DNA from: Mesocentrotus franciscanus
Lineage: Eukaryota > Echinodermata > Echinoidea > Camarodonta > Strongylocentrotidae
Length of the DNA: 64,000 bases
Assembly: GCA_037976565.1 (NCBI GenBank)
Contig: CP137671.1
Location: forward strand, 18,481,910-18,545,909
Reading direction: 5' to 3'
A program made the position numbers and the translations under genes. Within the stretch, counting starts at the first letter, position 1. Each line of letters begins with the position of its first letter. The notes under the pieces are model-generated. The model had not been told where the DNA came from. It saw only the letters and a program-made list of their open reading frames with translations, and made no database searches. This document shows, piece after piece, positions 47,201-55,959 of this stretch.

Positions 47201-50200
47201 GTGATGATGATAATAATGATACTGATGAGGATGTTGGTGTCGAGGATGATGGTGATGACGGTGGTGTTGGTGAAATGATGATTGTGATGATCATGGTGAT
47301 GATAGAGGTGATGGTGAAATGATGATTGTGATGAAAATGATGATAATGGTGGTAAGGGTGAGACAATGATTGTGATGAAAATGGTGATGGTAATGATGAT
47401 GATGATAATGATACTGATGAGTTATTGGTGTCGAGGATGGTGAGAATGTTGGTGATGATGGTGGTTGTGTTGTTGATGAAAATGATGGTGTACCGTGCAT
47501 ATCGCAAAAAAAAAAGGATATGAGGAGGAAGAAGATGATTATAATTCATGATGCTTACTATGAATTTAACATGCACTGTACTATTGCCATTGTACCCCCC
47601 AAGGCTTTATCGGTATCAATTTTAGTAAATGTAGTTTATATCATTTCACCAACCCCACGTAATGTACCATGTAACCCTCCAAGTATTTTACTCTTTCCTC
47701 CACTTGTCCCCTTTCAGCTCAACCAAAGAACTCCCTCCTAAGATTGAAGCATGGAAGCATGAAGCGAACAAATTCTACTGTGACAAGAAGGATTATACCT
47801 CGGCCATCCGTCTCTACAATCAGGCCATCAGCATGTGTTCTGACCACGCTATACTCTTCGGCAATAGAGCAGCAGCTTACATGAAAAGAGGATGGTAAAG
47901 CAAAATTGATTGATTTTAGAAAAACAAAAAGGGTTTTGCACGCAACAAAGGCCTCCAAGCATACTCATTTATCTGTCTATATTGAAGAAATTATGTTTGC
48001 TTGTTTTTGAGGTGCTTTATGATGTTTATGATGTTATGCTTTATCAGTGATGTTTATGATGTTTATGATATATCTAAATGACACTTTAGGTGGTCAAGTT
48101 ATATGTATTAATTTTCAGATACACTTTGTGTATAATATGTAAGTGTATATGCATCTCATGCTCTGTAGCAAACGGACCAAAAAAAATATGCATTCTTGGT
48201 AATTGCTTTATGTAAAGTTACATTAGCCTGATGAATATGAAACAAATTCTTTGCCACCCACCTTCTTATGAAGGTATGGGGACATTTTTGCATCTCTCTC
48301 CGCAAGTGCCATCATGCCTTGAGCCTAGGCGCCAAAGATAGCAAGGCCCACTTCCCTCTAGCCCGCTGCCTGTTTTCACTCATTTATATCTACATGTCTG
48401 CACCAAATTAGTAGTTAATCAATAATTTAGCAACCATCTTTACATGCAGGGATGGGGACATTTACGCAGCTCTCCGTGATTGCCATAGTGCCTTGAGCCT
48501 AGACCCCAAGCATCGCAAGGCCCATTTCCGTCTGGCCCGCTGTCTGCTTCAGTTAACCTGGTCCAGTGAGGCCCATCAGTGCCTGCAGTCATTCAAGACC
48601 AAGTTCCCGGAGTACGCCAAGTATTCCGAGTGCCAGGCCCTGGAGAGGGACATCACTGCTGCTGTCTTCTCGAGTACTGACAAACGGACTAATGGTGAGA
48701 AAAGAAACCCATTTTGGAGTTGACATTTGAACATGAAGCTCTGTGAGTGTTCAATTTTGTAAGCTGCCCTTTGCAGCATGGTAGTCTAGCACATCCAGTA
48801 TAAACAGACCCTAAACAGCCTCATTTATTTAGAATAACAACCATAAACTTGAATAATTGTTTGAACAGACATATTTCCTCTTATCCCATAAAAACACATA
48901 ACCGTACAGTAATTTTCTAAGATAATATACAGTTTAAAAATCATGTAAAATAGACTAAACCATCCTCAATTCTGCAAATGCAATTAAATGTGAACCCATT
49001 TGATATACATGTACTGTACATGTAGTTTAGCATTTGGAAGGCATTGTACAAGGCATTGAATATTTTTCACCATGTTTATCACCTTAATTATGCATTTCTC
49101 AAATTCCTCAATTTAATTTTTCATGTTGCAGAAGCCCCTAGTGACCAAGAGTGGCCAGAGTCTCCACCTGGCAGTTCAAAGTCGTCCAGCAGTGAGGCAG
49201 TTGGACCGAAGGAGAAAGAACTTAGAAATGATGCTTACGACTACACAGAGCGATACTGTGGGCACTGCAATACAACCACAGACATCAAGGAAGCCAACTT
49301 CTTTGGGAGGTACTCACTCTTAAATTTCATTATCTTGTTCTGTCTTCTCCCTATACCCTCATTAAACTCTGTCAACGTCCTGTTCATTCTCACTATCCTT
49401 TTCAGACATATTCACCTTTCTTTCAAATTAAGGAGATCATACATTTAGTTTATGTCTTGAAATATAAAACATTATAGTTTTTCAGTATCCATTTTCAGTA
49501 TGCTATTTTGAATTGAATACACATTACTCTTGTGATGATTGTGTGCATAATTGCCAAAAGAGTTTTACATGTACAATCGTGTTTGTTCTAATGTGTTGAA
49601 AGAGAAGTTTTCCTCTTTTTTTGTTTGTTTCTGAGTTTTCCTCATTCGTCCGGCAATCAAACCCAGGAAAAATGTTTGACAGACATGTCTACATGTACAT
49701 GCCCTGTGATATAGTCGGACCTGTTTAATTGCAACCATGGGTACAGGAAGACTACCTGTCTATTTTAGACTATGCATTTACTTCTTGTTTCCCGGTCTTG
49801 ACCAGGGTTTGTTCATGGTACCATCTTTGAAAGGAACCTGTACATAAAGACCACCTGCATGTAAAGATTACCTTTCATGTCTCTCTCTAGTGGTCTCTCT
49901 ATACAGGTTTCACTTTATATCTAACTTCTATACATGTAGATGGTAAATAAAATGATTAGTAGCCAATAAAAGACCGAATCATATCCCTATCCAGTAATGG
50001 CCAATACATCATGGCCGGCTCGGACGACGGCTCATTCTTCATTTGGGATCGGAAGACCACCAACATTGCTCGCGTTCTGAGAGGGGACGATTCCATTGTC
50101 AACTGCCTTCAACCACATCCATCCTCCTGTCTCTTAGCAACCAGTGGCATTGACCCTGTCGTCAGGTTATGGAGCCCTCGACCTCAGGTTAGTCTGCAAA

Positions 50201-50923
50201 CAAAGAATCTGTTTTGATAATTTAACAGAATGCATTATGTTGGGAGCCACTGCATGTAGAGCACTGTCAAAAAAAATATGTTCGAAGCGTTCTGTTTTTG
50301 GAAGTTGTGCACATTTTAGAAACAAATTCATGCTGTCATGATGATGATGATGATGATAGTGACGATGATGATGATAATGATGATGATGTTGTTGACGAAG
50401 GTGATGATGGGAAAATGAAATTTCGAAGTTATGAGGCACAAAGCAATTAGACAGAGATATGGATAAATACAATTTCATTTTGAAAGCAAGAAACTGAACC
50501 CCGAATATTTGAAAGAAAGTGAATGAATGTACATTGTTGAAGGCTTGATACATAGATGGTTGTAAAGCCAATGCCTTGGGTAATGATGATAAAGTAAGTC
50601 GTAATATGCTCGGCATTGTGAGTGTTTGTTAATAATTGGTGCATGGCTGGAATGCTCCCCAGGGAGTGGAGAAAGTGCAAAGGGGATATAATGTACTTGT
50701 ATGCACTAGTCATTATTCTCTATGCTTCTACCATCTCCAGGACGGCAGCAGCAACGACCGTTGCATCACGGAGCCTGACACGGCAGCAACAGCCAACCAG
50801 AGACGGATGAAAGCCGACCCCCTGGAGGTGATGCTGATGAACATGGGTTATCGCATCACAGGAATCTCCACAGACGGCTCGGACGATGAACCTGATGCCC
50901 CCATGCCATGTAGACCTAGCTAG
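38220..50923 (+). CDS. WDTC1: WD and tetratricopeptide repeats protein 1 (adipose / DCAF9), complete
   Basis: CDS exons: 38282-38335, 39963-40046, 41197-41243, 41690-41801, 42744-42931, 43549-43685, 44337-44504, 44982-45203, 45789-45978, 47718-47894, 48450-48694, 49132-49309, 49995-50187, 50741-50923. They total 2178 bases, 725 residues plus TAG, with every intron phase consistent. 5' UTR precedes from 38220. Vertebrate WDTC1 is near 680 residues; the extra length is mostly residues 338-402. Order: N-terminal WD repeats (about 45-335), TPR region (about 403-530), C-terminal WD repeats (about 600-665), ending QCRPS-like (PCRPS). By family knowledge it is a DDB1-CUL4 substrate receptor that restrains lipogenesis (Drosophila adipose). 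Diagnostic matches include [34 protein letters not shown] and [12 protein letters not shown]. Identification is firm. Confidence 0.95.
38805..39091. mobile_element. Long-TIR MITE rich in TTCTTGATATCAAGAA palindromes
   Basis: Left arm TTATGCCTCAGTCACATCTT...GCGTATTTGGCTTGCGTATT is mirrored by the right arm AATACGCAAGCCAAATACGC...GTGACTGAGGCATAA over about 95 bp. The centre carries several copies of the 16-bp palindrome TTCTTGATATCAAGAA (or one-base variants). It lies in WDTC1 intron 1 and directly abuts an M1 element. Confidence 0.85.
39092..39398. mobile_element. M1 foldback MITE, full copy in WDTC1 intron
   Basis: Starts CAGACCATTTTCGTAA and ends TTACATTACGAAAATGATCT. The centre GCAAGCCATAATGTATGTCC and arms match 10696-10979. 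Confidence 0.75.
39963..45203 (+). CDS. WDTC1: WDTC1 N-terminal WD40 exons
   Basis: Seven exons from [19 protein letters not shown] through [57 protein letters not shown] and [20 protein letters not shown]. These give about five to six WD-type blades with GH and WD-like ends. The junction after GCCLE..ESGS (phase 2), the split Arg at 42931/43549 and the split Gly at 44504/44982 reproduce the family alignment without gaps. Confidence 0.93.
40454..41111. mobile_element. Tc1/mariner-like MITE with about 200-bp TIRs, TA target
   Basis: The left end CAGTGTGAGTCAAAAAAAAG and right end CTTTTTTTTGACTCACACGG are inverted and flanked by TA on both sides. Complementarity continues about 200 bp inward (GATGAACAGGAGGCATTATT versus its complement at 40941). 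The interior includes GTGTGTG and no transposase frame. It ends 86 bp before WDTC1 exon 41197-41243. Confidence 0.85.
41930..42105 (-). mobile_element. tRNA-derived SINE, family S1, copy 2
   Basis: Carries TTAATCAGATATGATTAATT, TACGTCTGGGGACTGACCGT, CACCATCCGAAAGACGTGAC and a decayed B box (CAGTCTCAAACTGG). It is intronic in WDTC1, orientation minus. Confidence 0.65.
43009..43388 (+). pseudogene. Decayed duplicate of WDTC1 exon 5, split by a MITE
   Basis: Positions 43011-43083 (GTGCCTTCGGCTGCCATGCT...CCTCCCATATATGTTCTGG) and 43357-43388 (CTGGAATGCAGGAGAAGATA) together resemble the 3' part of exon 42744-42931 at about 85% by eye. It starts roughly 178 bp downstream of the original. The two halves are separated by the M2 MITE. 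The copy has substitutions and lost bases, no acceptor, and cannot be coding. Confidence 0.85.
43084..43356. mobile_element. Long-TIR MITE, family M2, copy 2, CTGG target duplication
   Basis: GGGGTGCTTCACAAAGACTA and TAGTCTTTGTGAAACACCCC are inverted ends. CTGG flanks both sides (43080-43083 and 43357-43360). The original exon shows a single CTGG at this point, so the 4-bp duplication is defined by comparison. Confidence 0.88.
43718..43876. mobile_element. M1 foldback MITE, left half only
   Basis: ATGCCAATTTCGTAATGTAA, ATAATTGTATTTCAATAGTC and GGGCAAGCCATGATGTTTGT match the left arm and centre of 10696-10979; the right arm is absent. Confidence 0.7.
45440..45725 (-). mobile_element. Degraded S2 SINE in WDTC1 intron
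   Basis: GTAGTTGCTGGGGCTTTATT, GATCTCCACGAGCTTGTGGC, TAGATTAATGTTTCGCCAAT and GTGCCGTGACAGGGATTTGA align with 25200-25290. The B box is mutated (GGGATTTGATG). Confidence 0.5.
45789..45978 (+). CDS. WDTC1: WDTC1 linker exon (Asn/Ser-rich, divergent)
   Basis: Encodes [33 protein letters not shown] and a basic His/Ser/Arg end ([19 protein letters not shown]). It is poorly conserved with vertebrates, where this stretch is also Asn/Gly-rich. The last 49 bases and the donor are repeated 381 bp downstream. Confidence 0.85.
45990..47485. repeat. (GAT)n-based composite satellite in WDTC1 intron
   Basis: About 1.5 kb of GATGATGGTGATGATGGTGG, GTGAAATGATGATTGTGATG and ATACTGATGAGGATGTTGGT units. They recur as a higher-order repeat, about 139 bp in the 46900-47210 part and about 381 bp for the first two blocks. 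The 322-residue Ser/His/Ile-rich minus-strand frame is a translation of this repeat. Confidence 0.95.
46311..46371 (+). pseudogene. Duplicate of WDTC1 exon 9 end and splice donor
   Basis: GCGAGAGGCATCAATCTAGG through the GAAAAGGGTGAGGGATGG donor region repeats 45930-45990 exactly 381 bp downstream with one substitution (AGATG for AGAAG). Using the second donor would read through an in-frame TGA right after the first donor, so it is probably silent. Confidence 0.9.
47718..48694 (+). CDS. WDTC1: WDTC1 TPR exons
   Basis: Exons 47718-47894 and 48450-48694 encode [59 protein letters not shown] and [19 protein letters not shown], i.e. TPR helices with the canonical YxxAI, GNRAAAY and KAHFRLA motifs, followed by [21 protein letters not shown] split Trp codon (TG|G) joins them. 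Confidence 0.93.
48271..48380 (+). pseudogene. Decayed duplicate of WDTC1 exon 11 (TPR exon)
   Basis: AAGGTATGGGGACATTTTTG, ATGCCTTGAGCCTAGGCGCC, AGCAAGGCCCACTTCCCTCT and GCCCGCTGCCTGTTTTCA align with 48447-48555 at about 80% by eye. A two-base insertion shifts the frame and creates an early TGA. It lies about 175 bp upstream of the functional exon and retains an AG at the acceptor position. Confidence 0.88.
49132..50923 (+). CDS. WDTC1: WDTC1 C-terminal exons (zinc-like CGHCNTTTD block, WD repeats, stop)
   Basis: Three exons. The first holds a Ser/Pro-rich linker, then [20 protein letters not shown]. The second has [19 protein letters not shown] and [17 protein letters not shown]. The third has [20 protein letters not shown] and the terminal CRPS before TAG 50921-50923. 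The highly conserved SDDGSFF and DPVVRLW repeats close the propeller in family models. Confidence 0.95.
50335..50405. repeat. (GAT)n tract in the last WDTC1 intron
   Basis: ATGATGATGATGATGATAGT and similar triplets; imperfect and short. Followed by an S2-like SINE body. Confidence 0.8.
50540..50700 (+). mobile_element. S2 SINE body fragment
   Basis: GGCTGGAATGCTCCCCAGGG, AGTGGAGAAAGTGCAAAGGG and CGGCATTGTGAGTG are the complement of words in 26990-27085. It ends 40 bp before the last WDTC1 exon. Confidence 0.6.
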
Positions 50924-52010
50924 TAGTCCAGGGGACACGGTGTCCAAGTGTTCTTGTCGTGATGTCCAAATTTGTTGGCAGACACTCATTTAAAGTGCAC
51001 AACACCCCAACAGTATTTGATGCACGTCAAACGCGACATGATTTCAAACTGTTTAACCTGTAGTGATACCCGAAAAATGCTTGAAGAATGACCTCTGACA
51101 TTACATGGTGTACATATATTTCACACACGTGCAATGCTTATGTGCCATGGAGTCCTAGTGAGTATTCTAAGGGACATGGTTTCCAACTCTTCAATGTGAA
51201 GCGATTTCTGAGAAAGCTTAAAGACACTTCTTGCGTTAAGTGCACAACAACCCTGACAGTATTCTATGCACACCCGATGCCCCTCTGCCATGTAGGCCTG
51301 AGTTAGTAGTCCAGAGGACATGGTCTTCGAGGGTTCCTGTTGTGATCTTCAAAAACGCTTGACTAAACTCACAATGTTCCTGACAGTATTTTGTGCACAC
51401 CTGGTACCCATATGTCATCTAGGCCTAGCAATATTCTAGGAGACACTGTTCCAAACTGTTTATCCTGTTGCAATGTCCAAGAAAGCTTAAAGACACTCAC
51501 CTTAAAATGCACCATGCAGGCCTACATGTACATGTACGCTGTAGCTAGTAAGTTCAGGGGATGGTGTCCCTGTATTCTATTAGTGATATACAAAATTCTT
51601 GAAGACACTCCTTTTCTACAGCGCACGATGCCCCTGACAGTATTTTATGGACACCTGGGCCTGTCTTATAAACATTTGTGATTAATCGCCACTTATTTTC
51701 AATTGATATCAATCGCAACTATGTACATAAGAGAGATAGGAAACTGAAGATTTGCGATTGATTGGACTTGCGATTGATTCAGATCAATCGCAACTCTTTA
51801 TAAGACAGTGCCCTGATGTCCATATTGCATGTAGGTTAAGCTACAGTGTAGTAGTCTCATGGACATGGTGACCATGGTGTTCCTGTTGTGATGTTCCAAA
51901 AAGCTTGAAGACACTCCAATGGCTAGTGGGACCGAGGCTTAGCGAGTGTTCTAGAGGACGTGGTTTTAAACTGATCGACCTGTAGGGATATCCAAAAAAT
52001 TACTTAAAGA
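50895..52010 (+). repeat. Degenerate tandem repeat over WDTC1 stop and 3' UTR
   Basis: Units of about 125-230 bp recur at roughly 50895, 51125, 51272, 51401, 51520 and 51822. Each is built from GATGCCCC..GCCATGTAGGCCT, TAGTAGTCCAGGGGACA.GGT, TCCTGTTGTGATGTCCAAAA, AGCTTGAAGACACTC and GTGCACAA..CCTGACAGTATT. The first unit contains the last codons and TAG of WDTC1. A MITE interrupts the series at 51660-51820. Confidence 0.8.
51660..51825. mobile_element. Inverted-repeat MITE (GGGCCTGTCTTATAAAC)
   Basis: Starts GGGCCTGTCTTATAAACATT and ends GCAACTCTTTATAAGACAGT with inverted ends. Internal words GATTAATCGCC, TTGCGATTGATTGGAC and GATCAATCGCAACT pair. It is inserted in the degenerate repeat downstream of WDTC1. 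Confidence 0.75.
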
Positions 52011-52600
52011 CATGCATGGTGATTTAATTTGATTCGCATACCACCAGTGAAAATGTTGATACCATCGATGAAGTTGCCTGTGAATACATTACAATTACTC
52101 AGCGAGATAGTCATGATTGAAAATATATTGCAAGGTCAAGTTTAACCCGTGTTTCAGAGTGCATTGATGATTATTTCATTTATAATGTAAACCGTTTAGG
52201 TTTAATAATAACTATATTTGGAGCTGAAATATGAAGTATTCTCTTATTTTTGTTTACATGATTATATTTTAGAACAGTTAGTCTACATATGGACAAGAGT
52301 TTTATTATCTTATTCATTGTGTGAATTTCTTTTTTTCCCAGTATCTCATAAAATAGTTTTGCAAAGGGAAGTATTATTTATTTTACATGAAACAATTATT
52401 GCTTGTCCAAAGGTATGAACCCTGTATTTATTTGCATGGTACTGTGATTGAAAATCTTGTTGACACATCTACCCTCGAATAGCCAGCCTTGGTCAACTTC
52501 TACACCTTTCTCGAGACGACAGTCAGCTATCCCCTTTGGTCACTTTCTCCTTAGGATGATATTCCTCTGTAAAAAGAATTACTTTCAAGGGTACATTCCC

Positions 52601-52866
52601 CAGTGGTGGATCGGGGGGGGGGGGGGCACTTGGAGAAATCCCAGCCCCGCAAAAAAAAAAAATTATATATATATATATATATATATAAATGAATAAAGGG
52701 GTAAAACAAATAATCATAGACTGATGACATTATTTCATTTTTTATTTTTTATTTTATTTTTTTGTCAGAAAAGTTTGTAGCCGTGACGGCATACCCGATG
52801 ACAGAAAAACCTTTGCTTGCCACGTGTGCCGACCCCACCCCTCAGTGAATTCTGGATCTGCCATTG
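52601..52866. mobile_element. Degraded hAT-type MITE
   Basis: CAGTGGTGGATCGGG at the left and TTCTGGATCTGCCATTG at the right are diverged versions of the CAGTGGCGGATCCAG ends. The expected 8-bp duplication is not exact (5 of 8 at best with a one-base shift). The interior carries an (AT)n run near 52664-52686. Confidence 0.5.
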
Positions 52867-52869
52867 TAC

Positions 52870-54000
52870 CTTGTTAAACACTGCAATTCATTGACGTTGT
52901 AGTAGTTACCCCCCTTTATTTCCTTCTATGGTTCTAGGGAGGGACATGTAGTTGTCAGGGGAATAAAATATATTTACCTCAGTTGGATAGTTGTCCAAAG
53001 GGGATATAAGGGTTGTCAAGGGTAAAAGGACGTACATGGAGCTGTTGGAGAATTATTCATAAGGACAACTAACCCCATACTTTAATGCATCAAAATGTAC
53101 ATGTACATTATTTCATAGAGCAATTATCCCTTATTCATATCCTTGCTATATAGCAATATGCAATATAGGGTGATGTAACTATCCAACGATTCTTGGTCCA
53201 GGGGATGTAGTTGTCTAGGAATCCTTTCTTTTGACTAGCCAATATACAAAGGTGACAGTGTTTTGCAGAAAGCCGTTTACTTACGATCTCCCAATAAATT
53301 CTTGTGGACATCATTTTGAAAGTTGCAGAAAAATACAGACAATGAGCATGAAAAGTCATTAAAAAAACAAATTGGCATTATACATTTGATTTACGCGGGG
53401 ATTTTACCGGTACGTGTATGTAGATGTGTGACAGTGGTATTAAAACACTTACCGGTAATACCAAAGTCTTTAATACAATGTTCACTATATTTTAACAGTT
53501 AATAACTAAATTATTCATACCCTTACCAAGTTTTGCAATTTTTTAAGTATGCGAAAAATTGATTCGTCACGATTTATATTTATTGAGAATGTGACACATT
53601 AAAGCTTACATCTAAAAGTATTCAACAAAGGCATTATTCAACCAGTCCACCTTACATTCTTGAGTTACGAAAAACACAAAAAACACTAAATTTCCAAAGG
53701 TATGAATAATTTAGTTGTTTACGGTACATGACATGAATTCATGAAAAGTTAATCATACCTTGTACATGTATAATTGACAAAACACTGACATCCCCTCTAC
53801 AAAAAACTAATCTTACTCAAGAAAATTGTATGAACCGTTATATACAGTATTGACCTGTTTTACTAAAAACAGTGCAACAGAAGAGTATTTCATGTACATG
53901 TAGTCTCAGCTATGTCATGAAAAGGAAAAAGCAAATTATATTATTTTTACAACTTACATCATGGCATTGATTTTTTAAAAAGTTGCAATGTATGAAGGCT
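52870..54000. other. Gene-free intergenic stretch
   Basis: AT-rich unique DNA between the convergent WDTC1 and ARFGEF3-like genes, with several TACATGTACAT palindromic words (53097, 53764, 53890). No supported exon or RNA gene. Confidence 0.6.
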
Positions 54001-54001
54001 T

Positions 54002-54135
54002 GTTCGGATAGCACGCTCGGGCTCAAGCGACCCCGGTTCGAAACTGAGTCACGTCTTTCGGATGGTGACGTTAAAGGTCGGTCCCCAGACGTAAATAATC
54101 ATATCTGATTGATACACGTCTGTAAAAAAAAAAAA
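54002..54135 (+). mobile_element. tRNA-derived SINE, family S1, copy with poly(A) tail
   Basis: The head GATAGCACGCTCGGGCTCAA is followed by B box GGTTCGAAACT, body CACGTCTTTCGGATGGTGAC, CGGTCCCCAGACGTAAATAA and tail TGATACACGTCTGT plus A12. This copy fixes the 5'-to-3' orientation of the family. Confidence 0.75.
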
Positions 54136-54861
54136 TTACACACACAAGCGGCAAAACCGCTGAAATCTTTTTTAATAACGATGACATAAAGGGTATGGTA
54201 TATGCTTCACGTTTTTCTATTCTATAACTCAGAGCTCAATGAATACGTGCAAGTCCTTTGTTGCACACAGTTATCATTTCTTTACACGTTTAAAAAAACG
54301 TGACATATATTTTTGGGGCCGTTTACCGAGCCATATCTGGAGAAGCCTTCTTGTATGCTAGGTTTTTGCTTCAGTCACATGCAAAATGATATTTTGATTT
54401 GTCTATATCATCGCTATTACTTTTTATTTCAATTTTCTTGACCATGATTTTGTTCTATATTGCATGAAGTAAACCATGTAAATACAAAAGACATTTTATA
54501 TAGAGTTTTGTAAATACACCCACAAATGTACAAAACATATGTTCTTATGAACAAGGTGATACTGATTTTGTTTGTTTTGTCACCGACTTTTGCATTACAT
54601 ATATGAGAGGGGTGATTAAATATTGATAAAGATTATTGGGGAAATGCATTCCTCAGAACACAGAAAAGTGGTAGATCTGTTTTGAATTTTATTAATTGAT
54701 TTCATATTTGTCTAGAGTGTCTGATATTATAACTCAACTGTTTGAAGCTAGAAGGCATTCATTCTTTGTATAATGAGTTAATGAACTTCTGGCTCCAACA
54801 TGCGAACTGACTGCTCACTTGGTGATGGTGGTTCGTGATGGTGGTCCTGTGAGACCTGGGC

Positions 54862-55012
54862 CCTGTTTCATATAACTCGTTATCAATAACAAATGCTAAA
54901 TTTCTATGACGAATTTGCTCTCAGCCAATCAAATACCACGATTTCAGTAGCTTATAACAGTGTTCGTCGTGAAAACAAATTTTATGAAACAGCTAGTACT
55001 AGGGCCCTGATC
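54862..55012. mobile_element. GGGCCC...TTTCATAAAAC-type MITE, copy 3
   Basis: GGGCCCTGTTTCATATAACT at the left and TTTTATGAAACAGCTAGTAC near the right end. The interior GCTCTCAGCCAATCAAATAC and AGTAGCTTATAACAGTG is shared with copies 2 and 4. Confidence 0.65.
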
Positions 55013-55084
55013 GCCACAGGTAATTTTGGAGTCTTTAGTAATTAACATATGGTTTAAATGTAGATTTGTGTTAATAATAATGGC

Positions 55085-55355
55085 TACATTTATACTGCGC
55101 ATGTATCCATCCCGGGGGATGCTCCAGATATTACCTACACTAAATAGTATTATTACACTGGCTTTGGCCCAGCTGCCCTATGAGGCACTCAAAGTAATCA
55201 CTGAATACGTTTCTACCAGGTACCCATATTTAGTACACCTGGGTTGAAAGTGGCAATTGTATAATTAATATTAATGTCTTGCCAAAGGACACTATTGCTG
55301 TAAACCATGTGATCCACAGTCCGGTAACGTATCCACTACTCTACGACACCTCTAT
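55085..55355 (-). mobile_element. tRNA-derived SINE, family S2, copy
   Basis: CTACCAGGTACCCATATTTA, CACCTGGGTTGAAAGTGGCA, GTCTTGCCAAAGGACACTAT and CACAGTCCGGTAACGTATCC match the S2 body, in the same orientation as 26895-27190. Confidence 0.65.
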
Positions 55356-55524
55356 TTACAGGGGGTTACACATTGTAATGTCGCTGAACAAATTTGGTAG
55401 TTTAGCCAGATGGGGGCTTGGGTTAAACAGGTAGAATATCACTGCTCTATGATGGTGCAATTTGAACTTTGATGAATCTTGATCACTAATTATTCAGATA
55501 AAGGACAAACTGAGAACAAGAGAG

Positions 55525-55825
55525 GTTGTGCTTGTGTGAGAGAGAGAGAGAAGAGAGAGAGAAGGTAGAAGGTAGCATAGTGTGCAATGTCGTCCTTTTT
55601 CATATTATCATCCAACCATAATAAATTATTTCAAGCATCATCATAAATTTCACTCATGGTGGGAGAGAGGGAGGAGGGAAATGAAAGGTGAGGTGGAGGG
55701 GCAGAGAGGGAGAGAGGGAGAGAGAGGGAGAGGGAGAGAGAGGGAGAGAGAAGGAGAGGGAGGGAGAGAGAAGGAGAGGGAGAGAGAGGGAGAGAGAGGG
55801 AGGGAGAGAGAGAGAGAGAGAATGT
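55525..55825. repeat. (GA)n microsatellite cluster
   Basis: GAGAGAGA at 55539-55562 and GGGAGAGAGA repeats at 55660-55822. The reading frames across it are repeat translations. Confidence 0.9.
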
Positions 55826-55959
55826 AAGTAAAGTCATTCTCAAATTCAACTTCTTTCCTTCATCCCTTTCACCCTTCTGCACATAAAGATAGGGACAAAA
55901 TATGACAACACAAACATTCAAGTCCTCTTCCTTTCTATATTTAATTAATCTCCATGTTT

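Noticed and set aside
46608..47576. 322-residue minus-strand open frame
   Set aside because: Pure translation of the (GAT)n satellite, Ser/His/Ile/Thr repeats, inside a WDTC1 intron, open in several registers.
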